Source: Denitratisoma sp. (lineage in GTDB: Bacteria > Pseudomonadota > Gammaproteobacteria > Burkholderiales > Rhodocyclaceae). Taken from it: DNA of 37,290 nt. The stretch spans positions 50,980-88,269 of the forward strand of contig JAVSMO010000001.1 in NCBI GenBank assembly GCA_032027165.1, written 5' to 3'. Below, piece after piece: positions 1-8,943 of the stretch. The notes under the pieces are model-generated. The model ran no database searches and was not told the DNA's origin. It saw nothing but the letters and a program-made list of their open reading frames with translations. The position numbers were made by a program, and so were the translations under genes. Position 1 is the first letter of the stretch; the number at the start of each line of letters is the position of its first letter.

Positions 1-570
<570 letters not shown>

Positions 571-675
571 TAACCTTAAGCAAGGTCCAGGACAACACCG
601 CGCACAAATACAATCCCAATCCCTGACTTCTTCCAAATACGCTCCGACGTCACCGACGGCGGAGCACCCCGTCAA
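571..675 (+). other. 23S-5S internal transcribed spacer
   Basis: About 105 bases lie between the end of 23S and the start of 5S rRNA. I see no tRNA cloverleaf in it. It presumably holds the processing stems of the rRNA precursor. Confidence 0.7.
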
Positions 676-790
676 GTCTGACGACCATAGCAAGTCGGTC
701 CCACCCCTTCCCATCCCGAACAGGGCCGTGAAACGACTCCGCGCCGATGATATTGCGCACCACGCGTGAGAAAGTAGGTCATCGTCAGAC
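676..790 (+). rRNA. rrf: 5S ribosomal RNA
   Basis: A 5S rRNA of about 115 bases. The terminal helix pairs GTCTGAC (676-682) with GTCAGAC (784-790). The interior carries the standard conserved blocks, including CGACCATAGCAAGTCGGTCCC, CCATCCCGAACAGG, CGCGCCGATGATA and GAAAGTAGGTCATCG. It follows 23S in the normal operon order and is followed at once by a strong terminator. The ends are set by the terminal helix and could shift by one or two bases. Confidence 0.96.
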
Positions 791-801
791 TAATTACAGA
801 G

Positions 802-838
802 AAAGGCCCTGGAGAGATGATCTCCAGGGCCTTTTGCT
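802..838 (+). terminator. Rho-independent terminator of the rRNA operon
   Basis: A perfect 14-bp stem (AAAGGCCCTGGAGA at 802-815 with TCTCCAGGGCCTTT at 821-834) closes on the 5-base loop GATGA and runs into TTTTGCTTT. It starts 11 bases after the 5S gene, so it ends the rRNA transcript. Confidence 0.93.
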
Positions 839-887
839 TTCTGCGCCGTGGTAGGCTCCCGGCATCCGTTTCAGCGAGGAGCCTGCC

Positions 888-2012
888 ATGAAATTCAAGG
901 CCGCCGTTCTCAGGCAATCCGGCCTGCCGCGCCCGTACGCGACAAGCCGCCCGCTTTCCATCGAAACCGTCGAAGTGCCTCCGCCCGCCGCGGGGGAGGT
1001 CGTCGTCGCCATCAAGGCAGCCAGCCTGTGCCATTCCGATCTTTCCGTGGTAAATGGCGACCGTGCCTGGCCCATGCCCATCGTGCCGGGGCACGAAGCG
1101 GCGGGTGTGGTCGAGGAGACCGGGCCCGGCGTGCATTCGGTTAAGCCGGGCGATCACGTCGCCTTGATCTTCCTGACCCAGTGCGGCGAATGCGAGCATT
1201 GCATCGAGGGCAGGCCGTCGCTGTGCGCGCGCGGCACCCAGGCCAACCGCGAGGGGCGTCTTCTCACCGGCGGGCCGCGCCTGTGCCTGGACGGACAGGC
1301 CGTGCATCACCACATGGGCCTGTCGGCCTTCGCCGAGTATGCCTTGGTGTCGGAGAAATCGTTGGTGAAAATTCCTGCCGACCTGCCCTTCGTCGAAGCC
1401 AGCCTGTTTGGCTGCGCGATCATGTGCGGTGCGGGCACTGCGCTGTACTCCGCCCGGGTACGGCCGGGCCAGACTGTGGCGGTGTTCGGTCTTGGTGGGG
1501 TGGGCCTTGCCGCAGTGCTCGGCGCCGTGACGGCAGGTGCTGGCCGCATCATCGCCGTCGATCCGAGCGAGGCCAAGCTGGCGCTTGCCCGTTCAATCGG
1601 CGCCAGTGATTGCGTCAGCGCCGGAAGCGCAGATGCCGTGGCGACCGTGCGCGAGCTGAGCCAGGGCGGCGTCGACCACGCCATCGACACCACTTCCTCG
1701 CTGGACGGCTTCGGCAACGCCTTCGAGGCCACGCGCCGGGGCGGCTGTACGGTGACGACGAGCCTGACCCACCCCTCGCAGCAATTCAGCTTTCCGGTCG
1801 CCCGCATCGTCGCCGAGGCACGCACCATCAAGGGCAGCTACATCGGCACCTGCGTGCCGGGACGGGACATTCCGGCGTTCATCCAGCTCTATCGCCAGGG
1901 ACGGATGCCGGTGGACAAGCTCATCACGCGTACCATCAAGCTGGACCAGATCAACGAGGCTTTCGACGCGCTTTCGGACGCCAGGGAGGTGCGGCAGGTC
2001 ATCGCATTCTAG
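888..2012 (+). CDS. Zinc-dependent alcohol dehydrogenase (MDR family)
   Basis: A 374-residue medium-chain dehydrogenase/reductase that would oxidise an alcohol or reduce an aldehyde with NAD(H). Catalytic zinc ligands are visible as C48 (LCHSD), H69/E70 (GHE) and C176 (LFGC). The structural zinc lobe has C99, C102, C105 and C113. The nucleotide-binding glycine motif GLGGVG is at 201-206, and an acidic D225 at the end of the second strand suggests NAD rather than NADP. The length and motifs are those of the class III-like/AdhC branch, but the preferred substrate cannot be read from sequence. GAGGAG at 876-881 is a good ribosome-binding site for the chosen ATG. The gene follows the rRNA terminator and its stop overlaps the convergent polymerase gene by 4 bases. 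Confidence 0.93.
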   Translation: MKFKAAVLRQSGLPRPYATSRPLSIETVEVPPPAAGEVVVAIKAASLCHSDLSVVNGDRAWPMPIVPGHEAAGVVEETGPGVHSVKPGDHVALIFLTQCGECEHCIEGRPSLCARGTQANREGRLLTGGPRLCLDGQAVHHHMGLSAFAEYALVSEKSLVKIPADLPFVEASLFGCAIMCGAGTALYSARVRPGQTVAVFGLGGVGLAAVLGAVTAGAGRIIAVDPSEAKLALARSIGASDCVSAGSADAVATVRELSQGGVDHAIDTTSSLDGFGNAFEATRRGGCTVTTSLTHPSQQFSFPVARIVAEARTIKGSYIGTCVPGRDIPAFIQLYRQGRMPVDKLITRTIKLDQINEAFDALSDAREVRQVIAF

Positions 2013-3235
2013 TCGTCCCCCTCAACGTCCAGATCCGGAATGTGGCCAAAGGCGATGCGCATGGGCGCAGCCTGCAGCGCTGCGTGCGCACCGCCGAAAT
2101 ACAAGGTCTGCTTGCCGTAGCGCAGGTTGAGCGAATCGATTACGGCATTCAACTGGTCATGGGAACGGCCCGCATCAAAGAGGGAGCGGACCTGGTACTC
2201 CTGCTCGCCGAGGCGCGACAGAACGACGGTGACAGACAAGGGTTGTGCCCGGTATCTGCCGGGGAAGCCCTGCCATAGCTGCTGCAGTGCCTCAAGCAGT
2301 TTCAGCGTGTCGTTGGTAGGATCGAACAACGCCTGCTTTTCCCAGCCGTTGCCATTGCGGAATTTGACTTTCACCTGCATCGCGCCTGCAACGCTGGCAT
2401 AGCTTCGCAAGCGCATCGCCGCCTTCTGCAAGAGACGATGCAGCACCGAGAAAGCCGCCTGCGGCGTTCGCAATTCCGGCGGCAGCACATGGGAATGGCT
2501 GACGCTGCCGCGCTGCGAGGGAAGATCGGGCACTTCCTCCCCGCGTAGGCGGGCATGGACACGTTCGCCTTCGATGCTGCCCCAGGCCAGGCGCAGCTCC
2601 TCCCTGCTTGCAGCACATAGTTCGCCCACAGTGCGGATGCCGTTGCGAACCAGGCGCTGCTCCATCGCCCTTCCAATGCCGCAAAGGTCGCGCAGTTCCA
2701 GACCGTAGAGGCAAGCCGGCAGATCCTTGTCCTCGAGGACGATGAGCCCGTCCGGCTTTTTCATGTCCGAGGCGACCTTGGCGAGGAACATGTTCGGCGC
2801 GATACCGATCGAACTGCGCAGTTCGCTGCCGACGCGCTCGGCGATGGCACGCTTGATTTGCTGCGCCAGAGCGAGTGCCCGCCCGCGCTGACGATCGCTG
2901 CCCGTGAGATGGCAGACCATTTCGTCGATCGACAGTACCCGGCTTACATGCAGACAGGATTCGACCGCCTCGACCAGCCTGTGGTGCAGCTCGACGTAGA
3001 CCGCCGGGCGCGCCTCGACGAATTGAATGTCCGGGCAGAGTTTCCTGGCGTCGCTGACAAGCGTTCCGGTTTTAACACCGCAGCGCTTGGCTTCGTAGCT
3101 GGCGGCGATGCAGCAGGTGGTTTCCGCCACGACCGGGAGCACGGCAATCGGCCTGCCCCGCAGCGTGGGCTGCAACTGCTGCTCGACGGAGGCGAAATAG
3201 GAGTTGAAATCGACGTAGAGCGCGCGAAGGGACAT
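2009..3235 (-). CDS. Y-family translesion DNA polymerase (DinB-like)
   Basis: A 408-residue Y-family polymerase that would copy past damaged template bases with low fidelity. The palm motifs are YVDFNSYFASVE with metal-binding D9, and LSIDEM with D104/E105. The steric-gate aromatic lies at Y13/F14. A finger/thumb HhH region (LRDLCGIGRAMEQRLVRNGI) and a little-finger domain follow. QVRSLFD near the C-terminus resembles a beta-clamp-binding QxxLF motif. It differs from E. coli DinB in its longer C-terminal tail. It is not next to imuA, dnaE2 or lexA, so I leave the symbol empty. The ATG at 3235 is directly followed by the canonical N-terminal motif. Confidence 0.9.
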   Translation of the reverse strand: MSLRALYVDFNSYFASVEQQLQPTLRGRPIAVLPVVAETTCCIAASYEAKRCGVKTGTLVSDARKLCPDIQFVEARPAVYVELHHRLVEAVESCLHVSRVLSIDEMVCHLTGSDRQRGRALALAQQIKRAIAERVGSELRSSIGIAPNMFLAKVASDMKKPDGLIVLEDKDLPACLYGLELRDLCGIGRAMEQRLVRNGIRTVGELCAASREELRLAWGSIEGERVHARLRGEEVPDLPSQRGSVSHSHVLPPELRTPQAAFSVLHRLLQKAAMRLRSYASVAGAMQVKVKFRNGNGWEKQALFDPTNDTLKLLEALQQLWQGFPGRYRAQPLSVTVVLSRLGEQEYQVRSLFDAGRSHDQLNAVIDSLNLRYGKQTLYFGGAHAALQAAPMRIAFGHIPDLDVEGDD

Positions 3236-3248
3236 GGCGCAAAAAAGT

Positions 3249-3273
3249 ATAAGTCAGTCCCGGCAGGACGGCG
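3249..3273 (+). repeat. Dispersed bipartite motif, copy 1
   Basis: Matches the window-wide motif AAAAGTCAGT, nine bases, ACGGCG at 15 of 16 fixed positions (second A is T). It lies in the 49-base gap between the stop of the MFS gene (3285) and the start of the polymerase gene (3235), so it is intergenic. Confidence 0.8.
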
Positions 3274-3284
3274 CATGCGCTGCG

Positions 3285-4475
3285 CTATTTGCCGGAGCGG
3301 GAGATCAGCAGTCCCAGCACGATGCCGGCAACGGAAGCCGAAGCAGTCACGAGCAGCGCCGATTGCCAGCGCCCGCCGCTCGCGGAGACGATGGCGGCGA
3401 TCAGGGGGATGCCTGCGAACTGGCCGAGATTCGATCCTTGCAGGTAGAGTCCCTGCAGCGTTCCGATCTGCTGCGGCCTGGCGGCCAGCACCACGGAAGA
3501 GGACAGCACCGCCACGGGAATCGCTCCGCCGACGCCGGTCAGGATCAGGCAGCACAGGTAGCGCAGCGCATCCGGCAATGCTTCAGAGAATATGCCGAAG
3601 CCGGCCAGCCCCATCACCAGGGAGGCGCCCGCGATCAGGCGACCCCGGTTGACGTGGCGATGCAGCAGCGCGCCGCCCGCGAGATTGCCCGGCACATTGA
3701 CGGCAATCACCAGCGCCGTGAGCAGGGCGATCGCGCCCGCCGTGAATGCGCGCTGTTCCTTCAGGAAGGTCGGCAGCCAGATGACGACGGCGAAGAACTG
3801 CAGGGCATAGGCCGCGAAGGCCAGCATGAGGAGCCACGGGACCGGCTGCTGCAGCGCGCCGCGGATGTCGGCCATGCCTTCGTGGCGCCGCGTGCCGATG
3901 CCGACGTAATGCCGTCGTTGCGACAGCACGGCGCCGGTCGATGCCGCCAGTATGGCCAGCACCAGCCACCATAGCGGCCGCCAGTTGCCCTCGCCGACCA
4001 GCAGCGGCGCAAGGAGGACGCACAGGCTGGCCCCCGCCGGCATGAAACAGCTCCAGATGCCGAGCGTGAGACGGATCTGCCCCGGCGCGCTCGCTGCCGA
4101 GACCAAGGCCGGCGCGGAGACCGCCACCGCCAGGAATCCGACGCCCTCGACAAGGCGCGAAACCAGCAGCAGGAATTCCGACGGGTCGGCCAGCCCGAGC
4201 AGGCCGCCGCAGATGCTGGCGGACAGTCCGAACAGGCAGAAGCGCATTGCGCCGACGCGATCGGCGACGATGCCGACAAACACCCCCGTCACCACGGCGA
4301 GCGCGCTGAATGCCGCCGCCAGCCAGCCGGCGGCGGTCAGGGACAGCCCGAATTCCGTGCGCAGCTGGGGGAGCACGATCGGCAGCTTGCCGACGTTCAG
4401 GGAAACGGCCACGCCGCACAGGGTTGCGGCAAGCACGGCCGGCCATGCGGTTCCGGCCCGCTGCATGCCAGCCAT
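3285..4475 (-). CDS. Major facilitator superfamily transporter (first of two paralogues)
   Basis: A membrane transporter of 396 residues with about 12 hydrophobic segments and the MFS motif-A-like loop GIVADRVGAMR between helices 2 and 3. It resembles CynX/NimT-type or sugar-phosphate-type MFS exporters, but the substrate cannot be inferred. A longer frame exists upstream, but the ATG at 4475 is preferred because the extension is Arg/His-rich low-complexity sequence read out of the neighbouring gene. The start codon overlaps the stop of the upstream small secreted protein by one base (TGATG), which suggests translational coupling. A clear paralogue lies at 28041-29249; both share the stretch GVAVxxNVGKxPI and the loop PGNLxGGxLLxRHxxRGxLIAGA. 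Confidence 0.85.
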   Translation of the reverse strand: MAGMQRAGTAWPAVLAATLCGVAVSLNVGKLPIVLPQLRTEFGLSLTAAGWLAAAFSALAVVTGVFVGIVADRVGAMRFCLFGLSASICGGLLGLADPSEFLLLVSRLVEGVGFLAVAVSAPALVSAASAPGQIRLTLGIWSCFMPAGASLCVLLAPLLVGEGNWRPLWWLVLAILAASTGAVLSQRRHYVGIGTRRHEGMADIRGALQQPVPWLLMLAFAAYALQFFAVVIWLPTFLKEQRAFTAGAIALLTALVIAVNVPGNLAGGALLHRHVNRGRLIAGASLVMGLAGFGIFSEALPDALRYLCCLILTGVGGAIPVAVLSSSVVLAARPQQIGTLQGLYLQGSNLGQFAGIPLIAAIVSASGGRWQSALLVTASASVAGIVLGLLISRSGK

Positions 4476-4882
4476 CAATTGCAAACGAGGGTGTTGCCGA
4501 ACTGGTGGCAGATGCGGCCGCCGCCAGCGGGCGGCACGACGATCACGGGCGAAACCTGCTGTTGCTGTGCAGGCACAGTGGGAGGGACGATCGGCGCGGA
4601 CGGCGCCACTGGCAGGGCGTTTTGCGTGCCGGCTGCGGTGTAGGGGGCATTCATGGTGGGCAGTGCGTTGTCCTGCAAAAGGGGATTGGGCAGTGTCGGC
4701 ATTGCTTGTGGCTGCGTCGGGGCGTGGTTCTGGATGATCGTCGTGCCGTCGCTGCGATGGATGACCGTACCGCCCGTGCAGTACGTCTTGCCGCTGCCGA
4801 TGTCCTTGCAATAGGAAACCTGCGCCTCAGCAGCCGGAGCGCAGGCGAACAGTACAGCGATCAGGGGCAGTGCACGCTTCAT
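4475..4882 (-). CDS. Small secreted protein of unknown function, proline-rich centre
   Basis: A 135-residue protein starting MKRALPLIAVLFACAPAAEAQ, a typical Sec signal peptide with a predicted cut after AEA. The mature N-terminal part has two cysteines in YCKDIGSGKTYC followed by a short beta-like stretch (HRSDGTTIIQNH). The middle is rich in Pro, Ala and Gln. The C-terminus is GGGRICHQFGNTLVCN with two more cysteines, so two disulfides are plausible in the periplasm. I do not recognise a family. A longer in-frame start upstream lacks a signal peptide and overlaps dadA, so it was rejected. The gene lies just after dadA and is coupled to the MFS gene. Confidence 0.75.
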   Translation of the reverse strand: MKRALPLIAVLFACAPAAEAQVSYCKDIGSGKTYCTGGTVIHRSDGTTIIQNHAPTQPQAMPTLPNPLLQDNALPTMNAPYTAAGTQNALPVAPSAPIVPPTVPAQQQQVSPVIVVPPAGGGRICHQFGNTLVCN

Positions 4883-4889
4883 AGTCGAA

Positions 4890-6146
4890 TTATAGAGCGT
4901 GAAACGGAAATTCGATTCCCGGGCGTCTGCCGCCGATGATGTCGGCAACCGCCTGGCCTGAGCCGCAGGCCAGCGTCCAGCCGAGCGTGCCGTGGCCGGT
5001 GTTGTAGAAAAGATTGTCCGGCCGGCCGCGGCCGATGATGGGCACGTTGCCCGGCGTGGCAGGGCGCAGGCCGGCCCAGTATTCCACGGCGCCGGCCGGC
5101 TCGATCTGCGGGAAGAGTGTCTGCGCCCGTCGCAGAATGACCGCGCAACGGCTGACGTTGACGCTCGCATCGAACCCTGTCAGCTCGGCCGTGCCGGCGA
5201 TGCGCAGGCGGTTGCCAAGGTGCGAGCAGACGATGCGGTGCGACTCGTCGGTAATGCTGACGGATGGCGCCTCGCTGTCCGCTGCCAGCGGCAGCGTCAC
5301 CGAATAGCCCTTGACGGGGTAGATCGGCAGGTGTTCGCCGAGTGCGCGCGCCAGCTCTGCGCTATGGCTTCCAGTCGCGATCAGATAGGCGCCGCCGCAG
5401 AGTTCGCCGGCCGATCCCGCCGCGTCCACGACCCTTACTGCGCGCACGCCGTTCCTGCCGGCCATGAGCGACGTGACGCTAGTTTCGAAATGGAACGTCA
5501 CGCCAGCTTGGCGGCACCGTTCGGCGAGTTGCTGCGTGAAGGCCAGTGCGTCCCCGGTTTCGTCGTCCGGCGCATACAGTCCGCCCGCCAGGCTGTCCCG
5601 GCAGCTGGACAGCGCCGGCTCGACGGCCAGGCAGGCGCGCGCATCGAGCACCTCGGCGCGCATGCCGAAATCGCGCAGCAACCTTGCCCGTCGGTCCGCC
5701 TGGGAAAATTCGCGTGGGCTGAAAAAGAGATGCAGAATGCCTTTGCGCAGGCGGTCATACTCGATGCCGGTATCCGCGACAAGCGCATGCAGGCAGTCGC
5801 GGCTGTGGACGGCGAGCCGGGCAATCGCGACGGTGTTCCGCCGGGTGCGGCCGGGCAGGCACTCGAGCAGGAAGCGTAACCCCCAGGACCATTGTCCCCA
5901 GTCCAGGCGCGGACGGAACAGCAGCGGCGCATCCTCGCGGCCCAGCCAGCGCAGGACCTGCGCGGGGGCGCCGGGGTTGGCCCAGGGCTCGGGATGGCTG
6001 GCGGAGATCTGCCCGCCGTTGGCATAACTCGTCTCCAGTCCGGCAGCCGGCTGGCGGTCGATGACGGTGACGGCGTGGCCGGCTTGGCGAAGGTACCAGG
6101 CGCTGGTGACGCCGGCCAGACCGGCGCCGAGGACGATGACGTGCAT
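4890..6146 (-). CDS. dadA: D-amino acid dehydrogenase, small subunit (DadA-type)
   Basis: A 418-residue FAD-dependent oxidoreductase that deaminates D-amino acids to 2-oxo acids and passes electrons to the respiratory chain at the inner membrane. The N-terminus MHVIVLGAGLAGVTSAWYL holds the dinucleotide motif GxGxxG at 7-12, followed by ETSYANGGQIS, typical of DadA. The C-terminal motifs YWAGLRPATPGNVPIIG and NLFYNTGHGTLGWTLACGSG are also characteristic. E. coli DadA has 432 residues, so the length is normal. A much longer frame reads upstream into fbp antisense and was rejected. No alr/dadX racemase is adjacent. The gene diverges from fbp across an 84-base gap. Confidence 0.92.
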   Translation of the reverse strand: MHVIVLGAGLAGVTSAWYLRQAGHAVTVIDRQPAAGLETSYANGGQISASHPEPWANPGAPAQVLRWLGREDAPLLFRPRLDWGQWSWGLRFLLECLPGRTRRNTVAIARLAVHSRDCLHALVADTGIEYDRLRKGILHLFFSPREFSQADRRARLLRDFGMRAEVLDARACLAVEPALSSCRDSLAGGLYAPDDETGDALAFTQQLAERCRQAGVTFHFETSVTSLMAGRNGVRAVRVVDAAGSAGELCGGAYLIATGSHSAELARALGEHLPIYPVKGYSVTLPLAADSEAPSVSITDESHRIVCSHLGNRLRIAGTAELTGFDASVNVSRCAVILRRAQTLFPQIEPAGAVEYWAGLRPATPGNVPIIGRGRPDNLFYNTGHGTLGWTLACGSGQAVADIIGGRRPGIEFPFHAL

Positions 6147-6230
6147 GCCCGATTTTAGCGCAGGGATGCAGAGCCCCGGCGAAACCCGGATAATTGAACC
6201 CTTGAATAATCGGCAACAGGAGAGAAGTCG

Positions 6231-7232
6231 ATGCGCCGCATCACCCTCATGCAATATCTCATCGAGTTGGAACGGCAGAAGGACTGGATCAACGCCGACC
6301 TGCGCCTGCTCATCGAAGTCGTCTCGCGCGCCTGCAAGGCCATTTCCATCGCCATCGGCAAGGGCGAACTGGCCGGCATGCTCGGCGGCGCCGGCAGCGA
6401 GAATGTGCAGGGCGAAGCGCAGAAGAAACTCGACGTCATCTCCAACGAGATCCTGCTCGAGGCCAACGAGTGGGGCGGCCACCTCGCCGCCATGGCTTCC
6501 GAGGAGATGGACCATCCGCACCAGATCCCGCACCGCTTCCCGCGAGGGGAATACCTGCTGCTGTTCGATCCGCTCGACGGCTCCAGCAACATCGACGTCA
6601 ACATTTCCGTCGGCACCATCTTTTCCGTCCTGCGCTGCCCGGAGGGGGTGACCGAACCCGACGACAATGCCTTCCTGCAGCCGGGCACGGCGCAGGTCTG
6701 CGCCGGCTATGCGGTGTATGGTCCCTCGACGCTGCTGGTGCTGACGCTGGGCCACGGCGTGGCCTGCTTCACGCTGGACCGGGAGACCGGCAGCTTTGTC
6801 CTCACGCAGAGCGAGATGCGCATTCCGGAGGACACCGGCGAATTCGCCATCAATGCCTCCAACATGCGCTTCTGGGAGCCGCCGGTGAAGCGCTATATCG
6901 ACGAGCTGCTGGCCGGCAAGAGCGGTCCGCGCGGCCGCGACTTCAACATGCGCTGGGTGGCCTCGATGGTAGCCGACGTGCACCGCATCCTCACCCGCGG
7001 CGGCATCTTCATGTATCCGCGCGACACCAAGGATCCGGGCAAGGCCGGCAAGCTGCGCCTCATGTACGAGGCCAACCCGATGGCCTTCATCGTCGAACAG
7101 GCGGGCGGCGCCGCCACCAACGGTCGCGAGCGCATCCTCGACATCCGGCCGACCGGGCTGCACCAGCGCGTCGCCGTGGTCCTCGGCTCGAAGAACGAAG
7201 TCGAGCGGGTCACCGGCTATCATGCCGCCTGA
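6231..7232 (+). CDS. fbp: Fructose-1,6-bisphosphatase, class I
   Basis: A 333-residue cytosolic enzyme that hydrolyses fructose-1,6-bisphosphate to fructose-6-phosphate, the committed step of gluconeogenesis and also a Calvin-cycle step. The metal-binding signature DPLDGSS is at 113-119, preceded by an EEM motif near 91-93. The sugar-phosphate-binding region and the conserved tail ([20 protein letters not shown]) are present. AGGAGA at 6218-6223 gives good ribosome-binding spacing to the ATG. The last 11 bases overlap msrA, so the two are probably co-transcribed. No cbb genes are nearby, which favours a gluconeogenic role. Confidence 0.96.
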   Translation: MRRITLMQYLIELERQKDWINADLRLLIEVVSRACKAISIAIGKGELAGMLGGAGSENVQGEAQKKLDVISNEILLEANEWGGHLAAMASEEMDHPHQIPHRFPRGEYLLLFDPLDGSSNIDVNISVGTIFSVLRCPEGVTEPDDNAFLQPGTAQVCAGYAVYGPSTLLVLTLGHGVACFTLDRETGSFVLTQSEMRIPEDTGEFAINASNMRFWEPPVKRYIDELLAGKSGPRGRDFNMRWVASMVADVHRILTRGGIFMYPRDTKDPGKAGKLRLMYEANPMAFIVEQAGGAATNGRERILDIRPTGLHQRVAVVLGSKNEVERVTGYHAA

Positions 7233-7782
7233 CGCACCGCCCGCCGGGCAGGAATTCGCCACCCTCGCGGGCGGCTGCTTCTGGTGCCTGGAGGCGGTGT
7301 TCGACGAACTGGAGGGCGTCACCGACGTCGTCTCCGGCTATACCGGCGGGCATGCGCCGGATCCCGACTATCGGCAGGTCTGCTCGGGCGAGAGCGGGCA
7401 CGCCGAGGTGGTGCGACTGACTTTCGATCCCGCCAGGATCGGCTATCGCGAGATTCTCGAAGTGTTCTTCGCCATCCACGACCCGACCACGCCCAATCGC
7501 CAGGGCAATGACATCGGCACGCAGTATCGTTCGGCGATCTACACTCATTCGCCGCGGCAGCAGATCGAGGCACAGACCTTGCTGGACGAATTCGCTGCGG
7601 CCAACACCTTCGGTGCCCCCGTGGTCACCGAGCTTGCGCCGGCCGGCACATTCTTCCCCGCCGAGGATTATCATCAGCAATATTTTCGCAACCACGAGCA
7701 CCAGCCCTACTGCCAGTTCGTCGTGGCGCCCAAGCTGGCGAAATTCCGCAAGCTGTTCGCCTCCCGGCGCAAGCCCCAATGA
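7222..7782 (+). CDS. msrA: Peptide methionine sulfoxide reductase MsrA
   Basis: A 186-residue enzyme that reduces the S-epimer of methionine sulfoxide in proteins. The catalytic motif GCFWCLE carries C19, followed by [23 protein letters not shown] and the conserved [13 protein letters not shown] block. AEDYHQQYF near residue 150 is the usual C-terminal signature. The start overlaps the end of fbp by 11 bases. A degenerate match to the dispersed window motif lies in the gene at 7401-7425, where it encodes part of HAEVVRLTF, which is near the family consensus. Confidence 0.95.
   Translation: MPPDAPPAGQEFATLAGGCFWCLEAVFDELEGVTDVVSGYTGGHAPDPDYRQVCSGESGHAEVVRLTFDPARIGYREILEVFFAIHDPTTPNRQGNDIGTQYRSAIYTHSPRQQIEAQTLLDEFAAANTFGAPVVTELAPAGTFFPAEDYHQQYFRNHEHQPYCQFVVAPKLAKFRKLFASRRKPQ
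7401..7425 (-). repeat. Possible degenerate copy of the dispersed bipartite motif
   Basis: Read on the minus strand this is GAAAGTCAGT, nine bases, TCGGCG, matching 14 of 16 fixed positions with the right spacing. It sits in msrA, where the encoded residues are ordinary for the family, so it may be coincidence. It is listed separately from the seven better copies. Confidence 0.35.
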
Positions 7783-7804
7783 TTTTTTTCGGAAAGGATG
7801 TTTC

Positions 7805-8149
7805 ATGAGCCAGACCACCACACCCAGCGGACTGATTTACGACGAAGTCACCGTCGGCAGCGGCGATGCCGCCGCGATCGGCCAGACCGTGTCCGTGCAT
7901 TACACCGGCTGGCTGACCGACGGCACCAAATTCGACTCGAGCAAGGATCGCAACGAGCCCTTCGAATTTCCGCTGGGCGCCGGCTACGTCATCCGCGGCT
8001 GGGACGAGGGGGTGCAGGGCATGCGGGTGGGGGGTGTGCGCAAGCTGACGATTCCCCCCGAGCTCGGCTACGGTGCGCGCGGGGCCGGTGGCGTGATTCC
8101 GCCCAACGCGACCCTTGTATTCGAGGTCGAACTGCTCGAAATTCTTTGA
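7805..8149 (+). CDS. FKBP-type peptidyl-prolyl cis-trans isomerase
   Basis: A 114-residue single-domain FKBP that speeds cis-trans isomerisation of X-Pro bonds. Conserved positions include [16 protein letters not shown] near the N-terminus, the [19 protein letters not shown] core and the [28 protein letters not shown]-terminus. There is no signal peptide, so it should be cytosolic. AAAGGA at about 7792-7797 is the ribosome-binding site for the ATG at 7805. A longer upstream frame runs through msrA and was rejected. It starts 22 bases after msrA and may share its transcript as a protein-quality-control gene. Confidence 0.94.
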   Translation: MSQTTTPSGLIYDEVTVGSGDAAAIGQTVSVHYTGWLTDGTKFDSSKDRNEPFEFPLGAGYVIRGWDEGVQGMRVGGVRKLTIPPELGYGARGAGGVIPPNATLVFEVELLEIL

Positions 8150-8227
8150 CGGCCGGGTGTGTACCGGGGCTGCGGGGTCGCGTAGAATGCGCCACGTCCC
8201 GGACCTGCCACGATCCGGACGGTGCGG

Positions 8228-8252
8228 CGGCGCGATCGACCCGATCGCGCCG
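8228..8252. promoter_or_regulatory. Perfect 11-bp inverted repeat upstream of the phosphate uptake genes
   Basis: CGGCGCGATCG (8228-8238) pairs perfectly with CGATCGCGCCG (8242-8252) around a 3-base spacer. There is no T-tract on either side, so it does not look like an intrinsic terminator. It lies 31 bases before the DUF47 start codon, where it could be an operator or a 5' leader hairpin. Which of these it is cannot be decided from sequence. Confidence 0.5.
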
Positions 8253-8283
8253 ACAAGACAAAACTCGACATCCAGGGTTCACC

Positions 8284-8910
8284 ATGTTTGGTAGCTTCAT
8301 GCCGAAGGAAGGCAAGTTCTTCGATCACTTCGTCGAACTGGCCGAACATATCCTGCAGGCCAGCCGGGAGTTGGCGGAGCTGATGGCCAGCTTCGACGAC
8401 GTCGAGCGGCGCGCCTACAACATCGAATCCATCGAGAAGAACGGCGACAAGATCACCCACGCCGCGGTCGAACTGCTGCACAAGACCTTCATCACGCCGC
8501 TCGACCGCGAGGCCATCCACCAGCTCATCACCAATATGGACGACATCCTCGACCTCATCGAGGACTCGGCCCAGTCCATCTTCCTTTACGATATCCGCGC
8601 GGTCACACCGGAAGCCAAAAAGCTGGCCGACATCTGCGTCGCCTGTGCGGAAAAGGTCAAGGAGGCGGTGAGCCTCCTTTCCAATATGGACAACGCACGC
8701 GTGATCATGGGCGTCACCCACGAGATCGACCGCCTCGAGTCCGAGGCGGACCATGTCATGCGCTCGGCGATGGCCAAGCTGTTCCGCGACGAGCCGGACG
8801 TGCGCCAGGTGATCAAGCTGCGTTCGGTGTACGAGCTGCTGGAGGGCATCACCGATCGCTGCGAGGACGTCGCCAATCTGATCGAAGGCATTGTTCTCGA
8901 GAACTCCTGA
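8284..8910 (+). CDS. DUF47 family PhoU-like phosphate transport regulator
   Basis: A 208-residue, almost wholly helical protein of the DUF47/PhoU-like family. These proteins accompany Pit transporters and are thought to control phosphate uptake. The start MFGSFMPKEGKFFDHFVELAEHI and internal repeats such as DDILDLIEDSAQSIFLYDI fit the family. The paired acidic helices EADHVMRSAMAKLF and ITDRCEDVANLIEGIVLE resemble the metal-binding E/DxxxD motifs of PhoU bundles. The pit gene follows 33 bases downstream on the same strand, so the two form an operon. A perfect inverted repeat precedes it. The longer upstream frame is an FKBP shadow. Confidence 0.92.
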   Translation: MFGSFMPKEGKFFDHFVELAEHILQASRELAELMASFDDVERRAYNIESIEKNGDKITHAAVELLHKTFITPLDREAIHQLITNMDDILDLIEDSAQSIFLYDIRAVTPEAKKLADICVACAEKVKEAVSLLSNMDNARVIMGVTHEIDRLESEADHVMRSAMAKLFRDEPDVRQVIKLRSVYELLEGITDRCEDVANLIEGIVLENS

Positions 8911-8943
8911 GTTGCCGAGAAGACCAGCACATACAAGCCCGCC

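Noticed and set aside
672..1313. An open frame of 213 codons on the minus strand over 5S and the ADH start
   Set aside because: It crosses the 5S gene and terminator and is antisense to a well-supported dehydrogenase gene.
4890..7322. An 810-codon frame extending dadA across fbp
   Set aside because: The first 390 codons are antisense to fbp, whose motifs are clear; the DadA fold starts at 6146.
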